The translations under genes and the position numbers were made by a program. Of a stretch of 64,000 nt of DNA, positions 41,602 to 50,341 are shown in pieces. The stretch comes from Geobacter sp. UBA2189 (GTDB taxonomy: Bacteria; Desulfobacterota; Desulfuromonadia; Geobacterales; Pseudopelobacteraceae), in assembly GCA_002328035.1 (NCBI GenBank), contig DCVL01000017.1, positions 93,671 to 157,670 of the forward strand, in the 5' to 3' direction. The first letter of the stretch is position 1. Every line of letters begins with the position of its first letter. The notes beneath the pieces are model-generated. The model was not told the DNA's origin, did no database searches, and saw only the letters and a list, made by a program, of their open reading frames with translations.

Positions 41602-42246
41602 CTACTTAGGAACCTTTTCCCAGTCTTCAAGAAATTTCTTTATGCCTGCATCGGTCAGAGGATGCTTGGATAGCTGTAGCATCACACTATAGGGGATTGT
41701 CGCAATATCAGCTCCAATCAGTGCAGAATTGAGTACATGCACCGGATTTCTTATGCTTGCTACGATAATCTCAGTTGTATAGCCGTAGTTGTCGAAGATG
41801 GTGCGAATCTCTTCAACAATCCCCATTCCATCCTGTGATATATCATCAAGACGACCAACAAACGGTGATACATATGTAGCGCCTGCCTTGGCTGCAAGCA
41901 GTGCCTGCATCGGACTGAAGATGAGGGTCACGTTGGTTTTGATCCCTTTTGCTGAAAGCTGTTTGACTGCTTTCAGGCCTTCAGGGGTCATTGGCACCTT
42001 GATGACGATATTCTTGTGTATTTTGGCCAGCTCTTTGGCCTCCTTAACCATACCTTCAGCTTCCAAAGAGATTACCTCGGCAGAGATCGGGCCATCAACA
42101 ATAGCGGTAATCTCTTTTATTACCTCTTTAAACTTGCGCCCGGATTTGGCTATAAGTGATGGATTTGTTGTAACACCATCTACCAGTCCAAGGTTTGATG
42201 CTTCGCGAATCTCGTTTACATCTGCAGTGTCAATAAAGAACTTCAT
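41602..42246 (-). CDS. tal: Transaldolase (short, FSA/TalC type)
   Basis: A 214-residue class I aldolase of the short transaldolase/fructose-6-phosphate aldolase group. The start MKFFIDTADVNEIREA and VDGVTTNPSLIAKSGR are typical, and the Schiff-base lysine is in NIVIKVPMTPEGL near residue 84. It acts in the pentose phosphate pathway. Start and length are standard. The MshEN gene follows 22 bases later on the same strand. Confidence 0.95.
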   Translation of the reverse strand: MKFFIDTADVNEIREASNLGLVDGVTTNPSLIAKSGRKFKEVIKEITAIVDGPISAEVISLEAEGMVKEAKELAKIHKNIVIKVPMTPEGLKAVKQLSAKGIKTNVTLIFSPMQALLAAKAGATYVSPFVGRLDDISQDGMGIVEEIRTIFDNYGYTTEIIVASIRNPVHVLNSALIGADIATIPYSVMLQLSKHPLTDAGIKKFLEDWEKVPK

Positions 42247-42261
42247 TTGAATCCTCCGGTT

Positions 42262-42522
42262 TCATGGTTTGTTTGTATTATCAAGCTGTTCCCTGAATTT
42301 ATTCAGGCAGTTCATAGAGCAGAAGTAATATCTTTCTCCTCCAAGGGTTCCGACGATGGCTTCAGATTTGGCTATATACAACCCGCATACAGGGTCTTTT
42401 ACGGTTTCTTCACCTACAGGACTCTTTTTTGAAGATGGTTCACTGCTACGGTTGCCTTGCAATAATTTGATTAATTTATAACCAAGATAAATGATCAATA
42501 CCCAGATAATAATACGAAACAT
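42262..42522 (-). CDS. Small membrane-anchored YHS/TRASH-type protein
   Basis: An 86-residue protein with one N-terminal membrane helix (2-18) and a C-terminal YHS-type metal-binding motif, KDPVCGLYI near residue 42 and YYFCSMNCLNKFRE near 65. Such domains bind heavy metals or occur in copper-related proteins. It is the gene between transaldolase and folK. The function is not known. Confidence 0.82.
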   Translation of the reverse strand: MFRIIIWVLIIYLGYKLIKLLQGNRSSEPSSKKSPVGEETVKDPVCGLYIAKSEAIVGTLGGERYYFCSMNCLNKFREQLDNTNKP

Positions 42523-42530
42523 GACTCAGA

Positions 42531-43025
42531 TTACTCCAAAGGACGAACCTGTTCGTCCGAAATCAGTCCAGCCAAAAGTTCCGATACGGTGCTTCTACTC
42601 CCAGGTATCTTCATCTCAGGGGCTATTTCTGCAAGAGGTAAAAGTACGAAACGTCTCATAGTCATTCTGGGATGAGGGATGACAAGCTCTGGTCTGTCAA
42701 CGATTTTATCTCCATACAAAAGCAGGTCAAGATCCATGTATCTTGATGTTGGTTGACTGGATGGCTTGCGCCCGAAAAGTTCTCGCTCAATCCTTTGTAG
42801 TCCAGATAGCAGCTCAAACGGATTCAGAACAGTGGTTAATCTTGCAATCCCGTTATAAAAATGTGGTGTATCGGGAGGCATTCCGACTGGTGAGGCCTCA
42901 TAAAATGTTGACAGAGCCGTGACCCTGCTACCGCTTAGCCGACCAAGTTCTGCAACGGAGCGAAGAAGGTTCAGCTCTCTGTCGCCCAGATTTGTACCCA
43001 TAGAGATGTAGGCGTCTGTTTGCAC
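42531..43025 (-). CDS. folK: Hydroxymethyldihydropterin pyrophosphokinase FolK
   Basis: A 164-residue HPPK that pyrophosphorylates 6-hydroxymethyl-dihydropterin in folate synthesis. The start AYISMGTNLGDRELNL, the central GRKPSSQPTSRYMDLDLLLYG and VIPHPRMTMRRFVLLPLAEIAP are characteristic. The usual PR-x-I-D-x-D-L motif reads SRYMDLDL. It is the first gene of the minus-strand run down to 40557. Confidence 0.95.
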   Translation of the reverse strand: MQTDAYISMGTNLGDRELNLLRSVAELGRLSGSRVTALSTFYEASPVGMPPDTPHFYNGIARLTTVLNPFELLSGLQRIERELFGRKPSSQPTSRYMDLDLLLYGDKIVDRPELVIPHPRMTMRRFVLLPLAEIAPEMKIPGSRSTVSELLAGLISDEQVRPLE

Positions 43026-43089
43026 AATATCTGATTAAACCATACTTGTATTAGGGCGTCAATGAGGTGACAAAAAAGGTGACAAAAAA

Positions 43090-43122
43090 GCCCCCGTCAC
43101 CAGGAGGGGCGGCAACGGGGGC
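43090..43122 (-). terminator. Strong hairpin terminator for the minus-strand genes ending at 43254
   Basis: The arms GCCCCCGT and ACGGGGGC surround a GC-rich loop. On the minus strand the stem is followed by TTTTTTGTCACC, as in an intrinsic terminator. A second stem GAGACCC-AAAA-GGGTCTC is at 43126-43143. No gene occupies 43026-43253. Confidence 0.75.
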
Positions 43123-43253
43123 AAGGAGACCCAAAAGGGTCTCACAAAAACTTCTTTCGTGCTTACTTTAACTCCCGTTCTGTTTTCATGCAAGTACAAA
43201 AACGTCGTAACCAGCTGTATTTAATAATAAACTGTTATATTTCCGAATGCTGG

Positions 43254-43919
43254 TCAGGTTTGCATCCGTCCGTTGTGGCAGTAAGCCAGAAGGCAACATT
43301 CTCTACAGCGCGGCTTTGTGCGGCAGATCTCTTTTCCGAGCTGGACTATAAGGGCGTGATACTCATTAAACAGTGTTGTATCTTGAGGTAGCCGCTCCAT
43401 AAAAAAATTACGAAGTTCATCGTAAGATATGCCCTCATCAACCAGACCCAGGCGGTTGAATATTCTCCGCGTATAGGTATCAACAACAAAACTTGGCTTG
43501 TTTCCGGCGTAGAGCAGTATGGAGTCTGCTGTTTCAGGGCCAATGCCACGTACCGAAAGCAGTTCATCGCGTGTATCGTGCCATCTCTTTTTAAAGAGCA
43601 GCTCAAGATTGCCATTATAGTTCTTTTTTAAAAAACTGACAAAATCAATCAATCGCTGAGCTTTAACATTAAAGTATCCGGACGGACGAATCAGAATTGC
43701 CAGCTCATCTTTTGTGATACTGGCAATTCCTTTAATCGTAAGAAGGTCGGCCTTTTTAAGGTTTGCAATCGCTTTTTCAACATTGCTCCAGTTTGTGTTC
43801 TGGGTAAGTATAGCCCCTACACATACCTCAAAAGCTGTTTCTCCCGGCCACCATTGGCGATGGCCGTAGCGATTAAGCAGAATTTTAAAGATATCTGATA
43901 AATTGTTATTTTTTGCCAA
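43254..43919 (-). CDS. HhH-GPD DNA glycosylase related to endonuclease III
   Basis: A 221-residue helix-hairpin-helix glycosylase with a C-terminal [4Fe-4S] loop (C-x6-C-x2-C-x5-C in CRTKPRCRECCLLAYC). The hairpin reads LLSVRGIGPETADSILLY, so the lysine used by endonuclease III for lyase activity is glutamate. The catalytic aspartate (FVVDTYTRR) is kept. This pattern matches monofunctional glycosylases such as MagIII-type 3-methyladenine glycosylase. The start overlaps the following upstream gene by 14 bases. Confidence 0.88.
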   Translation of the reverse strand: MAKNNNLSDIFKILLNRYGHRQWWPGETAFEVCVGAILTQNTNWSNVEKAIANLKKADLLTIKGIASITKDELAILIRPSGYFNVKAQRLIDFVSFLKKNYNGNLELLFKKRWHDTRDELLSVRGIGPETADSILLYAGNKPSFVVDTYTRRIFNRLGLVDEGISYDELRNFFMERLPQDTTLFNEYHALIVQLGKEICRTKPRCRECCLLAYCHNGRMQT

Positions 43920-44496
43920 CTAGTACCCTGATGTTTTTCGGATTTGCCTTTAAGCCGCCTGAAACAGTTATATATCCTTTGTATAGATCGCTTTTGTCTG
44001 TGATTTTGGCCAGAAACCAGTTGCTCTGACGAGCTTCTGATTTGCTTTGTGGTGGCTGATAGATATCATTCTGGCTGTTGCCATCAAATGCAATTACCAT
44101 GGTGCCGAGTTTTATCTCGTCTGGCCTGGCTATTCTGGTGCGCCAGTAATGTTTTGTCCAGAGTTTGTTGCCGTCCTTGATTCTGAAAAACTCAGCTTCC
44201 CCCTTTGTTTTATGGGTGGGATGAACGGTCATTTTTGCAAGGCTGACATAGATCCATGCACGATCTTCCATAGGTTCTTCACTGATAAAGAAATCATCAG
44301 CCTGAATATAGTGGCGGTCTTCATTGGCCGCAGGCGCTTCATTCCGTTCCTCTTGAATAGCTTCCTCCTTTGCAGGAGGAACCTGCTCCCTGATTTCCTG
44401 GCCACCGCTTATCAGCTTGTCAGCGGCATCCATAAAACCGGCATATCCTGTGTTTGAACAAACCAGCAGCAGCGCCAATACGAGCATTTTCTTCAT
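43906..44496 (-). CDS. Secreted protein of unknown function
   Basis: A 196-residue protein with a clear signal peptide (ending GYAG near residue 20), an acidic Glu/Pro-rich linker (about 35-60) and a compact C-terminal half with many aromatics (WIYVSLAKMTVHP, LWTKHYWRTRIARP, NWFLAKITDKSDLYKGY). I do not recognise the family. It lies between an RlpA-like gene and the glycosylase. It probably acts in the periplasm. Confidence 0.78.
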   Translation of the reverse strand: MKKMLVLALLLVCSNTGYAGFMDAADKLISGGQEIREQVPPAKEEAIQEERNEAPAANEDRHYIQADDFFISEEPMEDRAWIYVSLAKMTVHPTHKTKGEAEFFRIKDGNKLWTKHYWRTRIARPDEIKLGTMVIAFDGNSQNDIYQPPQSKSEARQSNWFLAKITDKSDLYKGYITVSGGLKANPKNIRVLVGKK

Positions 44497-44586
44497 GATT
44501 TTCCTCCAAAGTGTCAGATATAAAAAATACAGAACGAAGATGGTTATAGCAGAGTTTTCAAAACTGTAAAGCCCTCTTGGAAATTA

Positions 44587-45072
44587 TCAGTTTGCTGCTT
44601 GAAACAGTTCATCCAGTGGCTCTTGCTTCTTGTATGGGAGAATCCGTACCTTTATGGCTCCTTTTCCCCATAGTCCGATCTCTTTCGCTGCAGCTCGGGA
44701 AAGATCAATTAATTGGAAGGAACGACGCCTACAACGGTCATTTACAATTACTGATACAGTCAAGCCATTTCTCAGATTCTGAATCTTTACAAGGGTACCC
44801 AAAGGCAGTTCAGCATGAGCGGCGGTAAGCTTGTCAGGATGATACCTCTGTCCTGAAGTTGTCTTCCTCCCGGTGAAACGTGAAGCGTAGTAGGTGGCTA
44901 CACCTATTTGAGGATCCCCTGTATTTCCCTCCTCCAACAGTACCTCCAGAAGTTGTTGGTCGCTCAGTTCTTCCCGTTCCGCCTCGCTGGAATAAGCCGT
45001 TGTCCTGAACATAATTGATAAGGAAAAGACAAATAAGAGAGCCTTTAAAAAACGATAATGAACCTTTATCAT
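44587..45072 (-). CDS. RlpA-like double-psi beta-barrel protein
   Basis: A 161-residue secreted protein with a signal peptide (ending near AYSSE, residue 27-29) and an RlpA/DPBB domain: GVATYYASRFTGRKTTSGQRY, AAHAELPLGTLVKIQNL, and VNDRCRRRSFQLIDLSRAAAKEIG. RlpA proteins are lytic transglycosylases cutting denuded peptidoglycan. The usual DRGP motif is DRCR here. No SPOR domain is present. The start overlaps the upstream epimerase gene stop. Confidence 0.88.
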   Translation of the reverse strand: MIKVHYRFLKALLFVFSLSIMFRTTAYSSEAEREELSDQQLLEVLLEEGNTGDPQIGVATYYASRFTGRKTTSGQRYHPDKLTAAHAELPLGTLVKIQNLRNGLTVSVIVNDRCRRRSFQLIDLSRAAAKEIGLWGKGAIKVRILPYKKQEPLDELFQAAN

Positions 45073-45953
45073 TTTGAGAGATACTCTCTTATTCCATCCA
45101 TAAATCTGACAGGTTCAAACTGGAAGGTATCCCGCCACGTTCCATCGCAGATATTCTCTTCCAGGAGCATCTGTAGCTGATCTGATGTGATTGGAAAAGC
45201 GCTGAATCCTTGCATGGCATTGATGAAAGGCTTCATAATTGAAAGTGGTAGCGAAGGTTTCCAGGGTCTTGATCTGCCCATTGCCTCTGATATTGCGTTA
45301 AGCAGCTCTATATAGGTCATTCTGTCAGAGCCGCAAACCTCATAAATCCTGCCTGTAGTCTCAACGCGTTCAAGAGCATCCGCAAAGCATATTGAGACAT
45401 CTGATGCATGTACAGGTTGAAGCCGGTAGTTGCCATCACCCATTAATGGCATGACCGGCGATATCCGCAGGTTTTCGGCAAGCATATTTACAAAACTGTC
45501 TCTGGGGCCAAATATGAGGGAAGGTCGAAAGATAGTCCAGGCAAGGCCGCAGCCTCTGACTATCTCTTCAGCTCTCCATTTTGTACGGTGATATTGAGAA
45601 ACTGCGTCAAGGCGCGTTCCGAGGGCAGACATCTGAAGGTAACGGAGGACTCCGGCATGCTGGGTGGCTGTTACAAGGTTAGCGGTGGCCTCAACATGCA
45701 GCCGTTCAAAGGTTATTCCCTTTGCAGGGAATTCCCTTATGATTCCTACAAGATTTATGACCGCATCGCACCCTTTGAGCGCAGCAGAGTAGCTTGACGG
45801 CTCGTTGATATCTCCATTGATGAAATTAATAGCTCCAGATTCTGGTTTTTTGTCTCCGTGAGACAGCAGCAGTAAGTTATGGCCACGCTTTAAAAGTTCT
45901 GTTGTAAGGTGTCCACCGACAAATCCTGTTCCGCCTGCAATGAATATTTTCAT
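45069..45953 (-). CDS. NAD(P)-dependent epimerase, NDUFA9-like
   Basis: A 294-residue short-chain dehydrogenase fold protein with the NAD-binding start IFIAGGTGFVGGHLTTELL and the Y-x-x-x-K pair in YHRTKWRAEEIV near residue 122. The sequence is of the complex I NDUFA9/UDP-glucose epimerase-like family. The substrate is unknown. It overlaps the DUF4911 gene before it and the RlpA gene after it, so these three are one operon. Confidence 0.88.
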   Translation of the reverse strand: MKIFIAGGTGFVGGHLTTELLKRGHNLLLLSHGDKKPESGAINFINGDINEPSSYSAALKGCDAVINLVGIIREFPAKGITFERLHVEATANLVTATQHAGVLRYLQMSALGTRLDAVSQYHRTKWRAEEIVRGCGLAWTIFRPSLIFGPRDSFVNMLAENLRISPVMPLMGDGNYRLQPVHASDVSICFADALERVETTGRIYEVCGSDRMTYIELLNAISEAMGRSRPWKPSLPLSIMKPFINAMQGFSAFPITSDQLQMLLEENICDGTWRDTFQFEPVRFMDGIREYLSK

Positions 45954-46186
45954 GATATCTCCACTGTCTTCTGTTTGAAATTGAACAGCTCTTCCATCCC
46001 AAACTCGGCGTCAAGAGCCTTTAAAAGTCCTTCCAGTTCAGACTCTCTTCCATCAGGTGCAACAACCGCGACTATTCCGGCTTTCTTGTCTGCTGTGCTT
46101 ACAGTGCAAAGCCCCTCGTAAGATTCAGTTATAAATGTGAGATAGGCATGCTCAGAACGGTAAACCCTGAAAAATCTAGGTTTCAT
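45950..46186 (-). CDS. DUF4911-type small protein
   Basis: A 78-residue protein from ATG 46186, chosen because AAGGAG lies 7 bases upstream. The alternate start at 46219 lacks one. It begins KPRFFRVYRSEHAYLTFITE and contains VSTADKKAGIVAVVAPDGRE. It matches the pattern of DUF4911 proteins found in Desulfuromonadales and related bacteria. No function is known. It overlaps the epimerase gene in ATGA. Confidence 0.72.
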   Translation of the reverse strand: MKPRFFRVYRSEHAYLTFITESYEGLCTVSTADKKAGIVAVVAPDGRESELEGLLKALDAEFGMEELFNFKQKTVEIS

Positions 46187-46373
46187 GCCGTTGCTCCTTA
46201 AAAGTTTTCGAGTGTGCAACTATGTAGGGAGAAGATGTTTTCAAGAGTTTCTCCAGTATATATTCAGGATGAGTTGAACTGATTTTACCTGTCTATGTAC
46301 TAGAGTTAACGGCTTATTGCAATTATTACGCATATGAATATAGAGGTTTGCCTTAAGGAGCCAAGCGGTTATA

Positions 46374-47408
46374 TTGTCTTGCATGAAACCCCTTAATAAA
46401 AAAATATTCCTGATGGTTGTCTTGTTACTTCTACCGATGCTCCAGAGTTTGGAGGCAAGCGAGATCGTTCTACAGGCTGCCGGTGATGTTATGTTAGGCG
46501 GGAGGTGGGAAGAACAGGTTGCAAGAAATAAATATTTGTATCCTTTCGAGCGGATAGCGCCGGAGTTGCGGAAAGGGGATATCACCCTTATAAACCTTGA
46601 AGCTCCTCTTACATCTGGGGGTAAGGAGTTCAGTAACAAAAAATACCGCTTTCGAGTTAATCCATTAGCTGCCGAAGCCTTTAAAAAATCAGGGATAACG
46701 GTTGTCAACCTGGCAAACAACCATATTATGGATTATGGAGCTGAAGGATTGCTGGATACATTGTGCCAGTTGGATAAAACCGGAATCTCTCATGTTGGGG
46801 CAGGTGAAAATCTGTCTGCGGCACGTAAACCTGTCATATTTGATATCAAAGCGACGAAGGTTGCCATTCTCGGTTATTCTCTTACATTGCCAAATGAATT
46901 TTGGGCCGGCTCAAAAAAGGCCGGCACTGTTCCGCTTTTGGAAAAACTGGTTAAAGAAGATATTGTGTTGGCCAGAAAGCAGGCTAAGATTGTGGTTGTT
47001 ACGGTTCACTGGGGAGAAGAGGGCAAGACCACTCTCCGCCCGTATCAATCCCGTTTGGGGCGGATGATGATTGATGCGGGAGCAGATGCTGTAATCGGGC
47101 ATCATCCCCATATCCTGCAAGGGATTGAACGGTACAAAAGAGGCCTTATCTTTTACAGTCTTGGAAATTTTATATTTGCAAGCAAAAGTCGTATCGCCGA
47201 TAAAACTGTTCTGGTGCGGCTAAGGTTTGATGGAGAACTTCGCACCGCAGAGTTGATACCGATAAATATACGGCATAAAGAGGTTGGTTTTCAGCCTGCC
47301 CTGATCTCGGGAAAACAGGCTGATACCTTGATTGATCGGATTCGCAGGTTGCCACCCGGTTGCTCTGCTATAAGAAAAGATGGAGGACGGTACCTGGTGG
47401 CGTTTTAG
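46374..47408 (+). CDS. CapA-family calcineurin-like phosphoesterase
   Basis: A 344-residue secreted protein with a signal peptide (ending near LEAS, residue 28) and the CapA/PgsA domain: AAGDVMLGGRWEEQV, LINLEAPLTS, VVNLANNHIMDYG near 113 and HHPHILQGIERYKRGLIFYSLGNFIF near 242-267. CapA proteins belong to poly-gamma-glutamate systems, but no other capsule genes are near. The reaction is not known. Confidence 0.92.
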   Translation: MSCMKPLNKKIFLMVVLLLLPMLQSLEASEIVLQAAGDVMLGGRWEEQVARNKYLYPFERIAPELRKGDITLINLEAPLTSGGKEFSNKKYRFRVNPLAAEAFKKSGITVVNLANNHIMDYGAEGLLDTLCQLDKTGISHVGAGENLSAARKPVIFDIKATKVAILGYSLTLPNEFWAGSKKAGTVPLLEKLVKEDIVLARKQAKIVVVTVHWGEEGKTTLRPYQSRLGRMMIDAGADAVIGHHPHILQGIERYKRGLIFYSLGNFIFASKSRIADKTVLVRLRFDGELRTAELIPINIRHKEVGFQPALISGKQADTLIDRIRRLPPGCSAIRKDGGRYLVAF

Positions 47409-47482
47409 TAAAGCAGATGTTTCTAAAAAGCAGCTTTTTGAATATCTCAATTTTGGTGGCATGGGTAATACGGCGTCAACGT

Positions 47483-48202
47483 TTAATGTGACTGTCCGGC
47501 AACATATGCGGTGCTGCGTTGTTCGGCAAAGGTTAAGTGATTCAGCATGGCTTCACGGGCTGCTTCAGGGTTGCGATCCTTTATTGTTTCAAAGATGCGT
47601 TTGTGATGGTTGTAAAGCAGATGGTGATCCTCATTGGTAAGGTAGACGGCGCGCCAGACCGTCTGCTGAAATTCCTTCATGGCATCGAAGATGGTCTGCA
47701 TCAGGTGCAGCCAGACAATATTGTGTGTGGCGCGTGCGATTAAGATATGCAGATTGGCATCAAGATCCTCCGATGCACTCATCTGATCAAGATTACGCTC
47801 CATAGCGTTGATAATTTCTTCCATACGCCGGATATCTTCAGGTAGCGCCCGTTGTGCAGCATAAAAGGCAGTCCAGGATTCCATCCCCTTGCGTACTTCA
47901 ATCACATCAAGGGCGCGTTCCTGTTGGGAACGGATCAGTCCGGTCAGCGGGTTTCCGGCGGTGCTTTCTACCAGTGACATCACCACAGTGCCTCCCCCCT
48001 GGTACGATGAGGTCAGTCCGCTGGCGGCAAGAATGTTGAGCGCCTCGCGTACCGAAGGGCGAGAGACCCCGAACGTCTCAGCCAGTTCCCGTTCAGGTGG
48101 GAGCTTATCGCCGGGGGTAAATTCTCCTGCCAGGATGGATGCGCGAATCTGGTTTGCTATCTGGGATGATACCTTTGTCGGCTTGATCGGTTGAAAGGGC
48201 AT
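47483..48202 (-). CDS. FadR/GntR-family regulator (LldR/PdhR-like)
   Basis: A 239-residue GntR regulator from ATG 48202. It has a winged-helix (PGDKLPPERELAETFGVSRPSVREALNIL near 26-55) and an FCD ligand-binding domain with metal-binding acidic and His residues (ANLHILIARATHN near 154; HHLLYNHHKRIFE near 202). This subgroup commonly responds to lactate, glycolate or pyruvate. It lies at the head of a region with a 2-hydroxyacid dehydrogenase, sucCD and lactate-utilisation genes, so those are likely targets. Confidence 0.9.
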   Translation of the reverse strand: MPFQPIKPTKVSSQIANQIRASILAGEFTPGDKLPPERELAETFGVSRPSVREALNILAASGLTSSYQGGGTVVMSLVESTAGNPLTGLIRSQQERALDVIEVRKGMESWTAFYAAQRALPEDIRRMEEIINAMERNLDQMSASEDLDANLHILIARATHNIVWLHLMQTIFDAMKEFQQTVWRAVYLTNEDHHLLYNHHKRIFETIKDRNPEAAREAMLNHLTFAEQRSTAYVAGQSH

Positions 48203-48304
48203 GGCGTTCCTGTCTGTAACAAATAAGGGGCAACTACCCAATGATGGTTGCCTCCTTCTTTATCTACTAGAATTATCGCTTGATTGCAACCGATTCACCC
48301 TGTT

Positions 48305-49267
48305 TCAGGGGGCGTTGACCACGTTAAGCGGCCTGCCCGCAAGAAAGGAGGCGATATTGCCCGCAACGATGGTCATCAGCCGTTGCCGGGCAGCCAGTGA
48401 GGCCCAGGCAATATGGGGTGTAATGATGCAGTTGGCAGCTCCCAACAGTGGATTGTCAGCCAGCATTGGCTCAACGGCCACCACATCAAGACCGGCGCCG
48501 GCAATAACGCCGTAGTTGAGTGCATTGGCCAGGTCGGTCTCGTTTACCAGTCCGCCGCGGGCAACATTGATTAGAAACGCGGTCGGTTTCATCAGAGCCA
48601 GGAGGCTACTGTTGACAAAGCCGGTGTTTTCAGGGGTCTGTGGGCAGTTGAGTGAGACCACATCGCTTGTTGCAAACAGCTCGTCCAACGGGACAAAGCG
48701 GATCGGCACCGTGCCGGGGTCTGCGGGGAGGCGGGGGGCGTAGGCGATCACCTGCATGCCGAAGGCAGATGCAACACGGGCAATGGCTCGGCCGATGCTA
48801 CCATAGCCGACAATCCCGATGGTCAGACTGTCAAGCTCGACAATAGAACGCTTCCAGAAGGAGTGGTCCGGTGAACTGACCCATTCTCCGGCCTTGACAG
48901 CGGCATTGTGGATCCCTATTCCGCTGGCAAGCTCCAGCAGCAGGCCAATGGCGGTCTGGGCTACCGATGCGGTGGAGTAAGCCGGCACGTTGGCAACAGG
49001 GATACCTCGTCTGGCCGCCGCCACCAGATCTACGTTGTTGTAGCCTGTAGCAAGCAGGGAGATATAACGAAGGTTTGGCAGATCGCGGATCACTGCTTCG
49101 GTCAGCTTCACCTTGCTGGTCAGGATGATCTCCGCCTCCCGTGCCCGTTCCAGCACCAGCTCGGGCGGTGTCCGGTCATAGATGGCGCATTCCCCCAGCG
49201 CTTCCACAGGGTACCAGGGATTGTCGCCGGGATTGATGGTGTATCCGTCAAGGATGACGATCTTCAT
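48305..49267 (-). CDS. D-2-hydroxyacid dehydrogenase
   Basis: A 320-residue NAD-dependent dehydrogenase of the glycerate/hydroxypyruvate reductase type. It has the nucleotide-binding GIVGYGSIGRAIARVASAF near residue 150, the substrate arginine in INVARGGLVNE near 235, the glutamate in GLDVVAVEPM near 262 and the catalytic histidine in ITPHIAWAS near 286. It lies in the lactate/glycolate-type gene region. The natural substrate is not certain. Confidence 0.92.
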   Translation of the reverse strand: MKIVILDGYTINPGDNPWYPVEALGECAIYDRTPPELVLERAREAEIILTSKVKLTEAVIRDLPNLRYISLLATGYNNVDLVAAARRGIPVANVPAYSTASVAQTAIGLLLELASGIGIHNAAVKAGEWVSSPDHSFWKRSIVELDSLTIGIVGYGSIGRAIARVASAFGMQVIAYAPRLPADPGTVPIRFVPLDELFATSDVVSLNCPQTPENTGFVNSSLLALMKPTAFLINVARGGLVNETDLANALNYGVIAGAGLDVVAVEPMLADNPLLGAANCIITPHIAWASLAARQRLMTIVAGNIASFLAGRPLNVVNAP

Positions 49268-49293
49268 TGAATCCTCCGTGCAGTGTCGTGTAG

Positions 49294-49446
49294 TTACAGC
49301 TCAATCCTTGTTCCTGACAGCTGTAAAAATTTGGCAAGCCACTCAGGATGAGCCGGCCAGGCCGGGGCGGTAACCATGTTGCCATCCTGATGGATCTTGT
49401 CCACCGGAATGGCAACTATAGGGTTTGGTGCGAAACAGTAGGTGTT
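49294..49446 (-). pseudogene. C-terminal remnant of a DJ-1/PfpI-family gene
   Basis: The minus strand encodes an open tail ending at a TAA (49294-49296): VDKIHQDGNMVTAPAWPAHP followed by EWLAKFLQLSG. This matches the usual C-terminus of DJ-1/PfpI-type amidase-like proteins. No start or N-terminal domain is present; the frame is cut at the sucD 3' end. It is a truncated gene left beside the sucCD pair. Confidence 0.72.
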
Positions 49447-49452
49447 AAGGTA

Positions 49453-50328
49453 CTACTTCGGCCTGTAGATCTTCATCAGCGCCTGAGCCATATCGGCCGG
49501 TGTAGCCGCTACGCTGATCCCGCATTCCTCCAGCACCGCAATCTTCTCCGCTGCTGTCCCTTTGCCGCCGGCAATGATCGCACCGGCATGACCCATCCGT
49601 TTGCCCGGAGGCGCGGTTCTGCCGGCAATATAGCCTGCCACCGGTTTGGTCATGTTCTCCTTCACAAAGCGGGCTGCCTCTTCTTCTGCGCTGCCACCGA
49701 TTTCACCGATCATGATCACCGCCTCGGTGTCCGGGTCTTCTTCAAACATCCTGAGTACATCAAGGTGACTGGTGCCGTTGACCGGATCGCCGCCGATGCC
49801 GACGCAGGTGGATTGGCCAAGCCCAAGGCAGGTCAGTTGCCAGACCGCTTCGTAGGTCAGGGTGCCGGAACGGGAAACCACGCCAACCTTGCCCGGTTTG
49901 TGGATGTAGCCCGGCATGATCCCTATTTTGCATTCACCGGGGGTGATGACGCCGGGGCAGTTGGGACCGATCAGGCGGGTTTTTTTACCCTGTAGGTACT
50001 GCTTGACCTTAACCATATCCAGCACCGGAATCCCTTCGGTTATGGCTATAACCAGTTCAATACCGGCTTCTACCGATTCCATGATGGAGTCGGCGGCAAA
50101 CGGTGGTGGCACGTAGATGACTGAGGCGGTAGCGCCGGTTTTCTCTACGGCGTCTCTGACGGTGTCAAAGACTGGAAAGCCCTCAATGACAGTGCCCCCC
50201 TTGCCGGGGGTGACACCCCCCACCATCTGAGTGCCGTAATCCCGCGCCCCATTGGCGTGGAACAGACCGGTTGCGCCGGTAATACCTTGTGTGATGACTT
50301 TGGTCTCTTTATTGATCAGTACGCTCAT
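49453..50328 (-). CDS. sucD: Succinyl-CoA synthetase alpha subunit
   Basis: A 291-residue CoA-binding subunit. It has the N-terminal CoA site TQGITGATGLFHANG, the GPNCPGVITPGE stretch near 121 and the phosphohistidine in GHAGAIIAGGKGTA near 245. With SucC it makes ATP or GTP from succinyl-CoA in the citric acid cycle. It starts 13 bases after sucC. The C-terminus is of normal length. Confidence 0.98.
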   Translation of the reverse strand: MSVLINKETKVITQGITGATGLFHANGARDYGTQMVGGVTPGKGGTVIEGFPVFDTVRDAVEKTGATASVIYVPPPFAADSIMESVEAGIELVIAITEGIPVLDMVKVKQYLQGKKTRLIGPNCPGVITPGECKIGIMPGYIHKPGKVGVVSRSGTLTYEAVWQLTCLGLGQSTCVGIGGDPVNGTSHLDVLRMFEEDPDTEAVIMIGEIGGSAEEEAARFVKENMTKPVAGYIAGRTAPPGKRMGHAGAIIAGGKGTAAEKIAVLEECGISVAATPADMAQALMKIYRPK

Positions 50329-50341
50329 TGTTTATCTCCCC

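Noticed and set aside
43090..43143. Possible structured small RNA from two adjacent hairpins
   Set aside because: A T-run on the minus strand and its position after a gene are enough to explain it as a terminator. No promoter was seen.
49348..49995. Plus-strand open frame of 215 codons
   Set aside because: It is antisense to sucD, which is a certain gene.
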